64,000 bases of DNA from Diaphorobacter limosus (GCF_033100095.1 NZ_CP136921.1:714501-778500), one strand, 5' to 3'. Shown: positions 24,108 through 33,895, counted from the stretch's first letter. Program-made: numbers and translations. The notes: generated by a model from the letters alone, not told the origin.

Positions 24108-26042
24108 ATGCTGACGCCTGTGACCTTGAGGCCGCCGCCGCTGCTAATCCATGCGGTGAGCGACGGTCGGCGTCTTGGCTTGCAGCTGCACAGCATTGCC
24201 GGCATGGGTCGGGCCCTGTCCAGGGCCGGGGCCTGGTGGGTGCCTGGCCGCCGGATGTGGGCCATCGAGCTGGTGAACGTCGCGCGCAGCCTGGAGTGGC
24301 TCAGAACGCTTTACGCCGGCCAGCATGTCGAGCTGGATGATGCGCAACGCATTTTGCAGTCTGCTATCGCGGCGCCCGAGGGTGATTTCTTCACGCAGGT
24401 GCTGGACGTTCAGGTGTTTCCCTTGTCGCGGGGCGACCTGGCCCAGGGCGAGCATGCCGTCAGCTTTGCCTACGACCTGTTCTGTGTTCGTGCCATGCGG
24501 GCACTGCGAGGGAGTTTTCATAAGCCGGCCCTGGCCTGGCAGGTTGCCGGGGGCACTGAGCGCATTTTGGAGGTATTGCGCGAACTCGCTGGTGTGGCGC
24601 CCGAATTCGCTTTTGTGCATGAGCATCCCGTGGTGCTCGAAGAGCTGATTGCGCCTGCACCCGATGTCTCACCCATTCAGGTTCCAGGAGCATCGCCATT
24701 GCCTGGCGATGCAGGCAGCGACGAGCGGGTCGGCAGCGGTTTCCTCTCTGCTGAGCTGTCCAGCGAGGCACTGGCAATCGACCAGGCCGCTTTGGCAGCG
24801 GAGGGTGTGCGTGCGGGCTTGCGTGATTACCAGCTCATCGGCGTGCGCCATCTGCTGGGCCAAACCGGCGCCTGCCTGGGCGATGACATGGGGTTGGGCA
24901 AGAGTCGCCAAACCGTGGTGGCTGCACGTCTGGCCGCGGGCGAGGGCAGGGTGTTGATCGTGTGCCCGGCTTCGCTGCGCATCAACTGGGAGCGCGAAAT
25001 CCGCATGGTCTATCCCGACACCATCGTCGGCATGGCTGGCGAGGATCGCATCTCGGCGCTGTATGGATGCCACTGGGTCATCGCCAACTACGAGCGTCTT
25101 GGCGGACTGGTGCGTGAAATCCAGCTCGAATTCCAGGTGATGGCCGTGGATGAGGCGCATTACCTGAAAGAACACCAGGCCGGACGCACCCGCAATGCCT
25201 TTGTGATGGCCACGCGCATTCCACGCCGTTACGTCATTACCGGTACACCCTTGCTCAATCGGGAGATCGAGCTGCATACGCTACTGCGGTTGACAGGCCA
25301 TCCGATGGGGCAACTGCCAATGAAAGCGTTTCGCAAGGAATTTACCGGAACCGGTGAAAAGCGTGCGGCGCTGGCGGCGGCTTTGCGTGGCTGGATGCTG
25401 CGCCGGCGCAAGGACGTGCTCAAGGATCTGGGTGACAAGACACGCCAGTTGCGTTGGGTTTCACCACCGGAAGGGTTGGGTGGATACAAGGAAATCCATG
25501 GCGATATGAGCCTGCAAACCATGCCCAAGATCACTCGCCTGCGGCAAAAGCTGGAAGCGCTCAAGACGCCATTTCTCATCGAAACAGTGGAAAGCCTTTC
25601 CGAGGGCGACAAGATCCTTATCTTCTGCGAGTACATGGCGACGGTGGAGGCCATGCAGGATGCGTTTGCACAGGCCGGCATTGCCTGTGTCACCCTGGTG
25701 GGCGCGGATTCGGGCGCCAGACGGCAAAAGGCGATTGACGCCTTTCAGAATGATCCGGCCGTCACGGTATTTATCGGCACCACGTCAGCGGCAGGCGTGG
25801 GAATCACGTTGACGGCGGCGAACCATGTGGCATTTGCCTCCTTGCCCTGGACGCCGGCCTTGATGCGCCAGGCAGAAGATCGCGCCTACCGGTTGGGGCA
25901 ACGACGCAATGTGCTGGTCATCGTGCCGCTGGTGGCCGGCTCGATTGATGAAGGTATATGGAGCCTGCTGCAGTCCAAGCAGGCCACGGAGCAGGATGTC
26001 GTGGAGGCTGTGAAATCCCAGCTGTCCGGCAACAACCCATGA
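24108..26042 (+). CDS. SNF2-type DEAH helicase
   Basis: The protein is about 644 residues from the ATG at 24108. The frame extends upstream into the recombinase gene, but only this ATG is well placed after its stop. After about 220 residues of lead-in, the two helicase lobes appear: DDMGLGKSRQTVV (motif I), AVDEAHYLKE (motif II, DEAH), ITGTPLLNR (III), FCEYMATVEAMQ, and AYRLGQRRNV (VI). The SMARCAL1/HARP-like order suggests an annealing or remodelling ATPase. It follows the recombinase by 16 bp and precedes the split gene by 26 bp, so it is probably one operon. Confidence 0.85.
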   Translation: MLTPVTLRPPPLLIHAVSDGRRLGLQLHSIAGMGRALSRAGAWWVPGRRMWAIELVNVARSLEWLRTLYAGQHVELDDAQRILQSAIAAPEGDFFTQVLDVQVFPLSRGDLAQGEHAVSFAYDLFCVRAMRALRGSFHKPALAWQVAGGTERILEVLRELAGVAPEFAFVHEHPVVLEELIAPAPDVSPIQVPGASPLPGDAGSDERVGSGFLSAELSSEALAIDQAALAAEGVRAGLRDYQLIGVRHLLGQTGACLGDDMGLGKSRQTVVAARLAAGEGRVLIVCPASLRINWEREIRMVYPDTIVGMAGEDRISALYGCHWVIANYERLGGLVREIQLEFQVMAVDEAHYLKEHQAGRTRNAFVMATRIPRRYVITGTPLLNREIELHTLLRLTGHPMGQLPMKAFRKEFTGTGEKRAALAAALRGWMLRRRKDVLKDLGDKTRQLRWVSPPEGLGGYKEIHGDMSLQTMPKITRLRQKLEALKTPFLIETVESLSEGDKILIFCEYMATVEAMQDAFAQAGIACVTLVGADSGARRQKAIDAFQNDPAVTVFIGTTSAAGVGITLTAANHVAFASLPWTPALMRQAEDRAYRLGQRRNVLVIVPLVAGSIDEGIWSLLQSKQATEQDVVEAVKSQLSGNNP

Positions 26043-26222
26043 TGGCCGTCATTTTTTGGAGATAGACCATGACCGCAAATTCTGAACGCACCAGTCAGGA
26101 ATCAGACAACTATGTCACGAGTTTCGAGACTGGCATCATGGCACGCAAGGGCGAATGGGTCGGCATCTGCATCAAGTTTGCGATGTATGACCACCGCACC
26201 AAGCTCACGCATTGGCCACCCA

Positions 26223-27618
26223 GAGCTTGTCAGAAATTTTGTGTGTGAGGCATAGCATGTCGACAAGGAGCATGAATGCCACGCAAGACCAAACCCACCG
26301 CTTTGGCGGACCAGGCGGCACAGCCGCAATTTCACATCCCGGCCGAGCTGCTTGACCAGCTGGTGACCGGGCCCATGACGCCGGGCCAAGTCCAAGGGCT
26401 GTTCGATCAGTTCAAGAAGTCAATTCTTGAGCGGGCGCTGGGCGCCGAGATGTCAGTCATCACCTAGGCTATGCGCCCGGCCAAGCCAAGCCCACAGGCG
26501 GATCAGCCAACCACCGCAACGGCAAGAGCACCAAGACCGTACTGACCGATGTGGGGGCGCTGCGCATCGATGTCCCACGCGATCGCGAAGGCAGCTTCGA
26601 GCCGCAGCTCATTGGCAAGCACGAGCGGCGCTTTACGGGTTTCGACGACAAGATCATCGCCATGTACGCACGCGGCATGACGGTGCGCGAGATCCAGGGT
26701 TTCCTGGCTGAGATGTACTCGGTGGACGTCTCGCCCGAGCTCATCAGCCGTGTCACCGATGAGGTGATGGGCGAGGTCACGGCCTGGCAGACACGGCCGC
26801 TGGAGGCGATGTACCCGGTGGTGTTCTTCGATGCGCTGCGGGTCAAGATTCGCGAGGATGCGGTGGTGCGCTCCAAGGCCGTCTACCTGGCGCTGGGCGT
26901 ACTGCCTGACGGCTCGCGCGACATCCTGGGAATCTGGATCGAGAACACCGAGGGGGCGAAGTTCTGGATGAAGGTCTTCAACGATCTGAAGACGCGCGGG
27001 GTGCAGGACATCCTGATTGCCGTCACCGACGGCCTCAAGGGCATGCCAGAGGCGCTGGGCGCAGTGTTCCCGGCGACGACGCTGCAGACCTGCATCGTGC
27101 ACCTGATCCGGGGTGGCCTGGACTTTGCGTCATGGAAAGACCGCAAGGCGCTGGCCGCAGCCATCAAACCCATCTACACCGCGGTGAGCGCCGAGGCGGC
27201 CGAGGCCGAGTTGGATGCGTTTGCGGCCGGCCCCTGGGGGCAGCGGTTCCCGACCGTGGTCAGCGCCTGGCGCCGGGCCTGGGACAAGGTCATCCCGTTC
27301 TTCGCCTTCCCGCCCGAGGTGCGGCGCGTGATCTACACCACCAACGCCATCGAGAGCGTGAACGCACGGCTGCGCAAGATCATCAAAACGCGCGGCCACT
27401 TCCCCAGCGACGAGGCGGCCACCAAGCTGATCTGGCTGGCGCTGCGCAACATCACCGCGGACTGGGGGCGGGCGGCCAACCACTGGAAATCAGCGATGAA
27501 CCAATTTGCGATCCTCTACGAGGACCGATTTACCAGATCGGGCCAGTAAGATCACCAAACCGCCTCACGATTGAGTGACGGATTCAACAGCCTCACACAC
27601 AGAAATCCTGACACTCCC
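26223..27618 (+). mobile_element. IS256-family insertion sequence, copy 2
   Basis: It is nearly identical to 4619-6012 but in the opposite orientation. It starts GAGCTTGTCAGAAATTTTG and ends TCCTGACACTCCC. The target duplication is GCCACCCA at 26215-26222 and 27619-27626. It is 1,396 bp, two more than copy 1, because of a TC insertion in the transposase gene. Confidence 0.93.
26276..27549 (+). pseudogene. IS256-family transposase, frameshifted
   Basis: The protein matches copy 1 from MPRKTKPTALADQ to GAEMS. There the bases TC are added at about 26453-26456 (GAGATGTCAGTCATC against GAGATGAGTCATC), giving a stop at 26465-26467. The remaining frame, open from 26551 (GTG) to 27549, is unchanged and has all DDE motifs. 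The copy can move only if copy 1 supplies transposase. Confidence 0.92.
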
Positions 27619-28197
27619 GCCACCCAAGGCCTACGCCTTGCTTATGAGGTCTTTGGCTGGCTATTGCAACCACCTTGGCAGCAATGCCTTCATGCTGCGT
27701 GCCAAAGCCGATCCCTCGCTGGTGGAGAACCTTCCTGCGAGGCACCCCTACCACACGCTGTTGACGGAAGTGCCAAAGCTGACCGAAGACGAGGTGGGAA
27801 GAGCCCGCCGGGTCACGGTCATTGAACGCGCTACATACACAGTCACGGGCACGGCATTGGAGTTGCGCGCCGTTTTTGGTGACGGCCGTACCGAAAGCAT
27901 TTTCTTGCATGAGTACACCGCCCTCAGTTTGTTTGGCTACCTGCAGGAATACCTGGAGGCGGCGGACATATTGACCGGCCCCGCTGCAGGCTCCGCTTGA
28001 TGCTGCAGCGCCAGCCAAAACTCTTGCTCATGGAAACCACTGCGGCAACCGGATCAGTGGTGCACCCAAGCGGGTGGCATGCTCGCTGTAGCCCTCTGCG
28101 TGCCAGTCCGGCACCACGCTTGCCCAGTCGAGCTGCCGCGGCCGGCGCAGCGTGCAGGTGATCTTGCGTTCTGGTTGCTCACTGCTCTCGTCTTGGT

Positions 28198-28527
28198 TTA
28201 TGTAAACAGCTCGGAGTGAGTTCCGCTGCGCACGAAAACGACCAAGCCGTTTTTGCCCGAATCGTCGAGCCGGTAGATCAGCAGGAAGTCGCCGCCGATG
28301 TGGCACTCGCGATGGTTCGCCCAGTCACCCGTGAGCGGATGGTCGAGCCATTCAGGCGGCAGCGGCCCGTCATTGGCGATGAGTAGCAGCATGGCCTCTT
28401 TCAGCCGGTTCATGTCGTACCGGCCGGAGTGGGACAGGCGCACCCAGTCCTTCCGGAACTCTTTGGTGTAGTCCGATGCGTGAGGCAGGTTTGTCCGCTT
28501 ACTTGCTGCTGGCTTCTTCGAGGTCAT
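28198..28527 (-). CDS. yafQ: YafQ-type mRNA interferase toxin
   Basis: The 109-residue RelE-fold toxin has the YafQ blocks: DYTKEFRKDW, LPPEWLDHPLTGDWANHRECHIGGDFLLIYR, and VFVRSGTHSELF with the catalytic-region His and the conserved terminal Phe. In E. coli YafQ cleaves mRNA on the ribosome. Its start overlaps the end of the antitoxin gene by 29 bases. Unusually, it has about 18 extra N-terminal residues, so an internal start is possible. Confidence 0.92.
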   Translation of the reverse strand: MTSKKPAASKRTNLPHASDYTKEFRKDWVRLSHSGRYDMNRLKEAMLLLIANDGPLPPEWLDHPLTGDWANHRECHIGGDFLLIYRLDDSGKNGLVVFVRSGTHSELFT

Positions 28528-28780
28528 TCAGCAACGCGTCGGCGGTTGCGAAACGAGCACGACGGCTCTTGATGATCTCGTCGGCCTCGGCAATGGCGAC
28601 GCGGCTGGTGGCGTTCGGTGCCTTAAGGGCAAACGGCAGTTCCTTGTCTGCGACGACACGGGTCAGGAACACGCGGATCGCATCGGAGACAGTCAGGCCC
28701 ATCGAGGCCAGTGTTTCCGCCGCCTGCGTTTTGATGTGCTCGTCCACGCGAACGTGAACCATGGTGGTAGTTGCAGCCAT
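28499..28780 (-). CDS. dinJ: DinJ-type antitoxin
   Basis: The 93-residue RHH antitoxin has MVHVRVDEHIKTQAAETLASMGLTVSDAIRVFLTRV, the RelB/DinJ ribbon-helix-helix. The C-terminus (ARFATADALLNDLEEA) is the toxin-binding part. It is upstream of and overlaps the toxin gene. The region at 28781-28830 contains its promoter. Confidence 0.92.
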   Translation of the reverse strand: MAATTTMVHVRVDEHIKTQAAETLASMGLTVSDAIRVFLTRVVADKELPFALKAPNATSRVAIAEADEIIKSRRARFATADALLNDLEEASSK

Positions 28781-28990
28781 GACGGCCTCCTATTGCGACT
28801 GATTGAGATGCATTGTATCGCATTCCTCCACTTTCACGGGGCGGCTCCTCCCCCCCGGTTTTGATATCTGCCTGAGCCTGGTTGTCTGCCGCAGGTTCCT
28901 GTTCTGAACCAGGCCCGCTATCGCCCTCATTGCTGCGAATACCATCTTCAGTTTGCTGCGATCGTGTTCTGCAGATGGGTTAAAAATCAC

Positions 28991-29055
28991 TTGCATATCG
29001 TATCGTATCACATTAGAATATCATATCTGTAGTGATATGAAATGGTGTGATATGA
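28991..29055 (+). promoter_or_regulatory. AT-rich iterated operator before kfrA
   Basis: It contains GCATATCGTATCGTATCA, then AATATCATATC, TGATATGA and GTGATATG. These are repeated TATC/GATA half sites in both orientations, ending on the kfrA start codon. This is the layout expected for autoregulation by KfrA, which is known to repress its own promoter. Confidence 0.5.
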
Positions 29056-29681
29056 CTCGTCCAGGAATTACCGCCGCCCACGTCGCAGCCGCCGCCGAGG
29101 CGCTGCAAGCCGAGGGCCAGCAGCCCACGATTCGCGCCGTGCGCGAGCGGCTGGGCGACACCGGCAGCCCAAACACCATCCAGCGGCACCTGGCCGCGTG
29201 GCGCAAGGCACGCCCAGCAGCAGCACCTGGGCAGGAGTTACCGCAGGCACTGGCCGCGGCCATTGCCGCCGAGCTGGCAGGCGCTGCGGCTGCAGCGCGT
29301 GACGCTGCCCAGGCCGAGATAGACCAGGCGCAGGCCGAGGCTGCGGATCTGGCCGCAGCGGGCGAGGTGCTGGAGGGCGAGCGTGACGATCTGGCAGCGC
29401 AGGCACAGGCACAGGCACAGGCACTGCGCGGGGAGCGCGACAAGCTCGCGGGGCGGGCCGATGCCCTGCAGGCCGAGGGCGAGCGCCTGCGCGCTGCCCT
29501 GGATGCGGCGCGGGAACAGGCCCAGACCGCGCAGCAGGCCGCAGCCGTGGCGCAGGCGCAGGCCCAGGCCACGCTGGAGCGCGCCACGCGCGCCGAGACA
29601 CTGGCCGCGCAGCAGGCCCAGGAGTTGGCCAAGGCCCAGCAGGAGGCCGCGCACCTGCGCGGGCGCCTGGAAGCAAAATGA
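29052..29681 (+). CDS. kfrA: KfrA-like DNA-binding coiled-coil protein
   Basis: The protein is about 209 residues from the ATG at 29052 (MTRPGITAAHVAAAAEAL). The N-terminal 60 residues carry the KfrA DNA-binding domain (IRAVRERLGDTGSPNTIQRHLAAWR). The rest is an alanine/glutamine-rich coiled coil (QAQAQAQALRGERDKL, QAQAQATLERATRA). KfrA proteins are plasmid regulators with a structural role in partition. Its presence supports plasmid or ICE stability functions in this part. ATG 29037 is an in-frame alternative. Confidence 0.85.
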   Translation: MTRPGITAAHVAAAAEALQAEGQQPTIRAVRERLGDTGSPNTIQRHLAAWRKARPAAAPGQELPQALAAAIAAELAGAAAAARDAAQAEIDQAQAEAADLAAAGEVLEGERDDLAAQAQAQAQALRGERDKLAGRADALQAEGERLRAALDAAREQAQTAQQAAAVAQAQAQATLERATRAETLAAQQAQELAKAQQEAAHLRGRLEAK

Positions 29682-29946
29682 CCGCTTACGCCGTCGTGTG
29701 CATGTTCCAGGATGCCCGGCCTGGTTCAGCGCATGGGCGCAAGCACAGGACGTGTACCGCAAGCGGTCATTGAGTAAATTATCGGGGCGCTTGTCAGCGC
29801 TGCTGGACGAAAGCCGAGGAGGATTTCAGGCATCGGACATCGGTCGAACGCCAGTCCCATTGAGAGGACACACCTCGCACGGCACAGATCGACCAAGGCG
29901 CTATTAACACAAAGCATAGCGTTAGGGATGCCCTGAACAACTCATT

Positions 29947-29975
29947 CCCAGGCGTGCTACGCCTGGGCTATTTTT
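29947..29975 (+). terminator. Rho-independent terminator
   Basis: A perfect 9-bp stem CCCAGGCGT / ACGCCTGGG with a GCT loop is followed by CTATTTTT. It lies 266 bp after kfrA and just before the IS5-family element. No gene was found between. Confidence 0.85.
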
Positions 29976-29980
29976 CAGAT

Positions 29981-31127
29981 GGTGCAAACTTGAGTTGATT
30001 TCGGCAGTTTCCCCTGCCTTTTGCCCTTGAAACAGGGCTTTTTGCCGCTTTTGGCGGCCCGCGCCCTGTTTTCGGGCGCACTCATCCCCGTGCTCCTTGC
30101 TGCTGCATTAACTGATGGCGCGCCATCCACAGGTTCGAGAGCGCAAACAACGTCACGATCTGCAGGGTGTTTTTCTTCAGGCCTCGATAACGCACCTTGG
30201 TGTAGCCAAACTGGCGCTTGATGACGCGAAACGGGTGTTCCACCTTGGCGCGGATTTGCGCCTTCACGCGCTCGAGCTGATCGACCAGAGCATCTACAGC
30301 ACTGTGTTCTTTGTCCAATGCCTTGCGTTTGGCCGGCCCCATGGCAACGTGCCACGGCACGTCGTTAGGCGCATCGGCGCGTTTGTCCGCTCCCTGGTAG
30401 CCAGCGTCGCCAAAGACCTGCACCTCCTGTCCGTGCAGCAGGCTGTTGCCTTCGACCACGTCGCCGACGTTGCCCGAGGTGCAGCGCACGGTGTGCACCA
30501 GGCCGCTGTCGGCATCCACGCCGATATGGGCCTTCATGCCGAAGTACCACTGGTTGCCCTTCTTGCTCGAATGCATCTCGGGGTCTCGCGCGTTGTCTTT
30601 GTTCTTGGTTGAGCTCGGCGCGGCAATCAAGGTGGCATCCACGATGGTGCCTTCCTTGAGCTGCAGGCCTTTGGCGCACAGCAGGTCGTTGACGGTGGCC
30701 AGCATCTGCTCGGCCAGCTTGTGGCGCTCCAGTCGGTGGCGAAAGCGCAAGATGGTGCTCTCGTCAGGCAGCCGCCCGTGGGCATCGAGCTGGGCAAAGT
30801 CCCGGTACAGGGGCGTGTCAAACAAGGCTTCCTCCATCCCCAGGTCCGACAGCTTGAACCACTGCTGCAAGAAGTGCAGGCGCAGCATGGTCTGCAGCTC
30901 AAAGGGCGGGCGCCCGTTCCTGCCCTGGGGGTAGTACGGGGCGATCAGTTGCACCAGCTCTTGCCAGGGCACGACCTGCTCCATCTGTTCGAGGAAGACT
31001 TGCTTGCGGGTCTGGCGCGTGCTCAGGTTCAAGGCGAGGCTAATTTGCTTCATAGATGCTGAGGATGCCAGCGGTGGCTGACAGCTACCAGACAAATGGG
31101 GAGGTTTTGCAGGATTTCCTTAGCACC
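29981..31127 (-). mobile_element. IS5-family insertion sequence
   Basis: It is bounded approximately by GGTGCAAACTTGAG at 29981 and the inverted CTTAGCACC ending at 31127. Terminal similarity is limited to GGTGC plus scattered bases, so the ends are uncertain by a few bases. It encodes one transposase. Confidence 0.7.
30082..31053 (-). CDS. IS5-family transposase
   Basis: The protein is about 323 residues from ATG 31053 (MKQISLALNLSTRQTRKQVF); the frame is also open upstream. DDE motifs are present: GTIVDATLIAAPSSTKN, QVFGDAGYQGADKR and VEHPFRVIKRQFGYTKVRYRG. The frame is intact. Confidence 0.93.
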   Translation of the reverse strand: MKQISLALNLSTRQTRKQVFLEQMEQVVPWQELVQLIAPYYPQGRNGRPPFELQTMLRLHFLQQWFKLSDLGMEEALFDTPLYRDFAQLDAHGRLPDESTILRFRHRLERHKLAEQMLATVNDLLCAKGLQLKEGTIVDATLIAAPSSTKNKDNARDPEMHSSKKGNQWYFGMKAHIGVDADSGLVHTVRCTSGNVGDVVEGNSLLHGQEVQVFGDAGYQGADKRADAPNDVPWHVAMGPAKRKALDKEHSAVDALVDQLERVKAQIRAKVEHPFRVIKRQFGYTKVRYRGLKKNTLQIVTLFALSNLWMARHQLMQQQGARG

Positions 31128-31220
31128 GCGACATTTTACTAGTTGTATTAATCAGTCACTTCCCTTGACGTTTTCCGGGGGGGGGTAACATTTTTTCAAC
31201 TAATTACAAATTCTTCTGCG

Positions 31221-32867
31221 ATGCGCAAGAATCTTCCCGTCACACAGGCCAACTTTGACTTTCCTGCGGATCGAACCCTGATTTCGATCACTGACACCAA
31301 GGGTCGCATCACCTACTGCAATGCGGACTTCATTGCTGTCAGCGGGTACAAAGAGGATGAGCTCTTGGGCCAGCCGCACAACCTGCTGCGCCACCCAGAT
31401 ATGCCTGCCGAAGCGTTTCGGGATTTCTGGGACACCATCCAAAAAGGCCTGCTGTGTAGCGCCGTGATCAAGAACCGGCGCAAGAATGGCGACCATTACT
31501 GGGTACGTGCCAACGCGACGCCGATGCGCGATGGCGAGCGCATTGTCGGTTTTCTGTCGGTACGCTCGCGTCCGAGCAACGAAGAAATCCGCGAAGCCGA
31601 ACAGTTGTACGCGCGCATGAGCGCGCATGCCGAGGCCGGCAAAAAGGTGTATTCCTTCCGCCACGGCGAGCTGATGCGTGTCGATGCCTTGGGGCGGTTG
31701 GCAGGGGCGTTGCGCCTGCGGCCCAGGGGGCAATACGCAGCCTGGATGGCATTGGCTGCGGCGGGGCCGGTAGTCGTCGCAAACACGGGCAGTCCACTGT
31801 GGGGCGTCTGGCTGGCCGGCGTCGTCAGCGCGTGTGTGGCGGGGTATGGCTTGGCAGGCGTCACGTTGCGCCCGCTGAAAAACGTGATTCGCGTCTCCCG
31901 GCAGCTGGCGAGTGGCGACTTGTCGCAATTTTTTGCGGTTCAGGGCAATGGTGTTGCTCGCAGTCTGCTGCTGCCCATGATTCAGGTGGGCCTGTCCACC
32001 AGAACCGTGATGGGCGACGTGCGCGACGACCTGCGACGTCTGCAAACGGCAGCGCAGGAAATTGCACACAGCAGCAACGATCTGTCCGCGCGCACCGAGG
32101 CTCAGGCGGCCAGCCTAGAGCAAAGCGCTGCGGCGATGGATGAGATCAACAGCACGGTGCAGAACACCTCGCAACTGGCCAGCTGCGGCGTACATATGGC
32201 ACATGAAACCACCGCTAACGCCCAACGCAGCCAGGAAGCCATACGCAGTGTGGCCGACACCATGCAGGAAATCACGCAGTCGTCCAAGCGGATCGGGGAC
32301 ATCATCCAGGTGATCGAAAGCGTGGCGTTCCAGACCAATATTCTGGCGCTCAACGCGGCGGTGGAAGCTGCGCGAGCCGGTGAACAAGGGCGTGGTTTCG
32401 CTGTGGTGGCCAGCGAGGTTCGCTCGCTGGCGCACCGCACGAGCGGCCTGGCCAAGGAGATCAACGACATCATTCGCGAGTCCCAACAGAGAGTAGCGAC
32501 GGGCGGCCAACGCACCGCACAAGCAGGTCAGCGCATGGAGGAGGCGATGCAGTCGGTGCAAAAAGTCGCTCAGATGCTGCAGCAAATCGACCAGGCTGCG
32601 CGCGAACAAGCCCAGGGTGTGGTTCAGATCAGTGAAGCGGTGCAGCATATAGACGGCATCACCCAGCAAAACGCCGCCCTGGTGGAACAGCTGGCGGGCG
32701 CGGCCCAGCTCATGGATGCCGAAGCCAGGCAGGCCCGCCACAATATCCAGGTGTTTCGCCTTGGTCGTGGAGACCGCACACATGCTGAAACCGACGCCGT
32801 CGAGTTGCGCAGGCGCTCGCGCGAGCGCTCGGACGCCGAGCCACTGGCACTGGAATATGAAGCATAG
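31221..32867 (+). CDS. PAS-domain methyl-accepting chemoreceptor (Aer-like)
   Basis: The 548-residue protein has an N-terminal PAS domain (residues 15-125) with the Aer-type [25 protein letters not shown] block. Two hydrophobic segments follow near 175-215, then a HAMP-like stretch. The signalling hairpin tip is [38 protein letters not shown]. Aer-type receptors sense redox state or oxygen via FAD. It stands alone on mobile DNA, with no other chemotaxis gene nearby, so it would plug into a chromosomal pathway. Confidence 0.9.
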   Translation: MRKNLPVTQANFDFPADRTLISITDTKGRITYCNADFIAVSGYKEDELLGQPHNLLRHPDMPAEAFRDFWDTIQKGLLCSAVIKNRRKNGDHYWVRANATPMRDGERIVGFLSVRSRPSNEEIREAEQLYARMSAHAEAGKKVYSFRHGELMRVDALGRLAGALRLRPRGQYAAWMALAAAGPVVVANTGSPLWGVWLAGVVSACVAGYGLAGVTLRPLKNVIRVSRQLASGDLSQFFAVQGNGVARSLLLPMIQVGLSTRTVMGDVRDDLRRLQTAAQEIAHSSNDLSARTEAQAASLEQSAAAMDEINSTVQNTSQLASCGVHMAHETTANAQRSQEAIRSVADTMQEITQSSKRIGDIIQVIESVAFQTNILALNAAVEAARAGEQGRGFAVVASEVRSLAHRTSGLAKEINDIIRESQQRVATGGQRTAQAGQRMEEAMQSVQKVAQMLQQIDQAAREQAQGVVQISEAVQHIDGITQQNAALVEQLAGAAQLMDAEARQARHNIQVFRLGRGDRTHAETDAVELRRRSRERSDAEPLALEYEA

Positions 32868-32958
32868 CCCTGAACTACTGCGCCGCGATGCACTGCGGCT
32901 GCGCAGGATCGAGGTGGGGCATAGTAAAGAGCGGTAGGGCGGGCTGGGCGGGGGTGGG

Positions 32959-33253
32959 TCAGGCCCGAACGGGCTCTGGGCTTCCCACCAGTGACTGGGC
33001 CTGCATGCCCAGCGTCAAAATCCGTCGGATCATGAGCACTGTGAGTGGACGTTTGCCATTGAGCACTTCATACCCCCGCAGACGTGATCCACTGTAGGGC
33101 GCGATGTCGGCCACCGTCAGGCCCGACTGGTTCATGCGGAATTTGATGGCCTCGAAGGGCTCGAGTGGCTCCAGGGGGCAGTGTTTGCGCTCCCAGGCTT
33201 CGATGAGCGCTTCGATCTATGCGCCTTCCTCGCTGGCGGGGTCGAGTATCCAC
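32959..33253 (-). pseudogene. HigA-like antitoxin remnant
   Basis: Read leftward, the sequence gives ASEEGA-stop-IEALIEAWERKHCPLEP, then FRMNQSGLTVADIAPYSGS, LNGKRPLTVLMIRRI and ends PEPVRA. This is the C-terminal HTH part of HigA-type antitoxins. A TAG interrupts it at about 33219-33221 and no toxin gene accompanies it. The stretch 32868-33368 holds nothing else except the parDE promoter. Confidence 0.75.
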
Positions 33254-33323
33254 GGACGCTCACGCCAGGGTTGGATTACAGCTGTTGATCCTTGATCTGT
33301 TGGAGGTGTGGCAGTACGATAAA

Positions 33324-33338
33324 TACCAATTATTGGTA
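33324..33338. promoter_or_regulatory. parDE operator/promoter
   Basis: The perfect palindrome TACCAAT-T-ATTGGTA overlaps a TATAAA -10-like hexamer, 31 bases before parD. ParD is a known autorepressor; this is its likely site. Confidence 0.6.
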
Positions 33339-33368
33339 TAAAATGGTACCGAGCCAAGGAGAAAATCT

Positions 33369-33614
33369 ATGAGAAATACCTCCGTATCCCTCGGACAACA
33401 CTTCACCAGCTTCATTGATTCCCAAGTGCAGGGCGGGCGTTATGGTTCCGCAAGCGATGTAATCCGGGCAGGGTTGCGACTGCTTGAAGAGCATGAAACC
33501 AGGGTGAAGGCGCTGCAAGATGCGCTGAGCGCCGGCCTTGAATCTGGCGAACCGCGCCCGTTCGACTTTGAGGCTTTTAAGGCCCGTAAGCGAGCAGGGT
33601 TTCAAGCGCAATGA
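33369..33614 (+). CDS. parD: ParD antitoxin
   Basis: The 81-residue protein begins MRNTSVSLGQHFTSFIDSQV. It is a CopG-like ribbon-helix-helix (RYGSASDVIRAGLRLLEEHE) with a C-terminal toxin-wrapping tail. Its stop overlaps the start of parE (ATGA). Confidence 0.93.
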   Translation: MRNTSVSLGQHFTSFIDSQVQGGRYGSASDVIRAGLRLLEEHETRVKALQDALSAGLESGEPRPFDFEAFKARKRAGFQAQ

Positions 33615-33895
33615 AGGTCATCGCGTTTTCGCCAGCGGCGGAGGCGGACATTGGCGAGATTTGGGACTACAGCGCGGACAGGTGGGGGCCAGACCAGGCC
33701 GACAGCTACACCGACACAATTCGGGATGCCTGCTATGCGCTAGCCCGAGGAGCAAAGCAAGGCCGCCCCTCCGTGCTGCCGAACCTGCAGAAATACCTAT
33801 GCGGCTCGCACGTGGTCTATTTTCTGGACTACCCCGATCACTTGGACGTTATCCGCGTGCTGCACCAACGGCAAGATGCCGAGTGGCACCTATAG
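33611..33895 (+). CDS. parE: ParE toxin
   Basis: The 94-residue RelE/ParE-fold protein has FSPAAEADIGEIWDYSADRWG at the start and HVVYFLDYPDHLDVIRVLHQRQD at the end. ParE toxins poison DNA gyrase. It is coupled to parD and would stabilise the element. Confidence 0.93.
   Translation: MKVIAFSPAAEADIGEIWDYSADRWGPDQADSYTDTIRDACYALARGAKQGRPSVLPNLQKYLCGSHVVYFLDYPDHLDVIRVLHQRQDAEWHL

Larger units (their letters stand above)
26069..28000 (+). pseudogene. Hypothetical gene split by IS256-family element
   Basis: The ATG at 26069 follows TTGGAGATAGACC. The frame MTANSERTSQESDNYVTSF... runs to HWPP at 26222, where the insertion begins. Removing the insertion and one copy of its 8-bp duplication joins it in frame to KAYALLMRSLAGYCN...GPAAGSA ending at 28000, a 175-residue protein. 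I do not recognise the family. It was the third gene of the recombinase-helicase operon. Confidence 0.85.

Noticed and set aside
22497..24265. Long minus-strand frames opposite the large recombinase gene
   Set aside because: Third-position GC shadows; the plus-strand protein has all recombinase motifs.
28028..28209. Frame ending LRRPRQLDWASVVPDWHAEGYSEHATRLGAPLIRLPQWFP after yafQ
   Set aside because: Reads like real protein sequence, but there is no start codon outside yafQ and I cannot place it in a family. It may be the remnant of a gene lost when the TA pair inserted.
29021..29676. Long minus-strand frames rich in Ala/Arg/Ser opposite kfrA
   Set aside because: Low-complexity shadows of the alanine-rich coiled coil.
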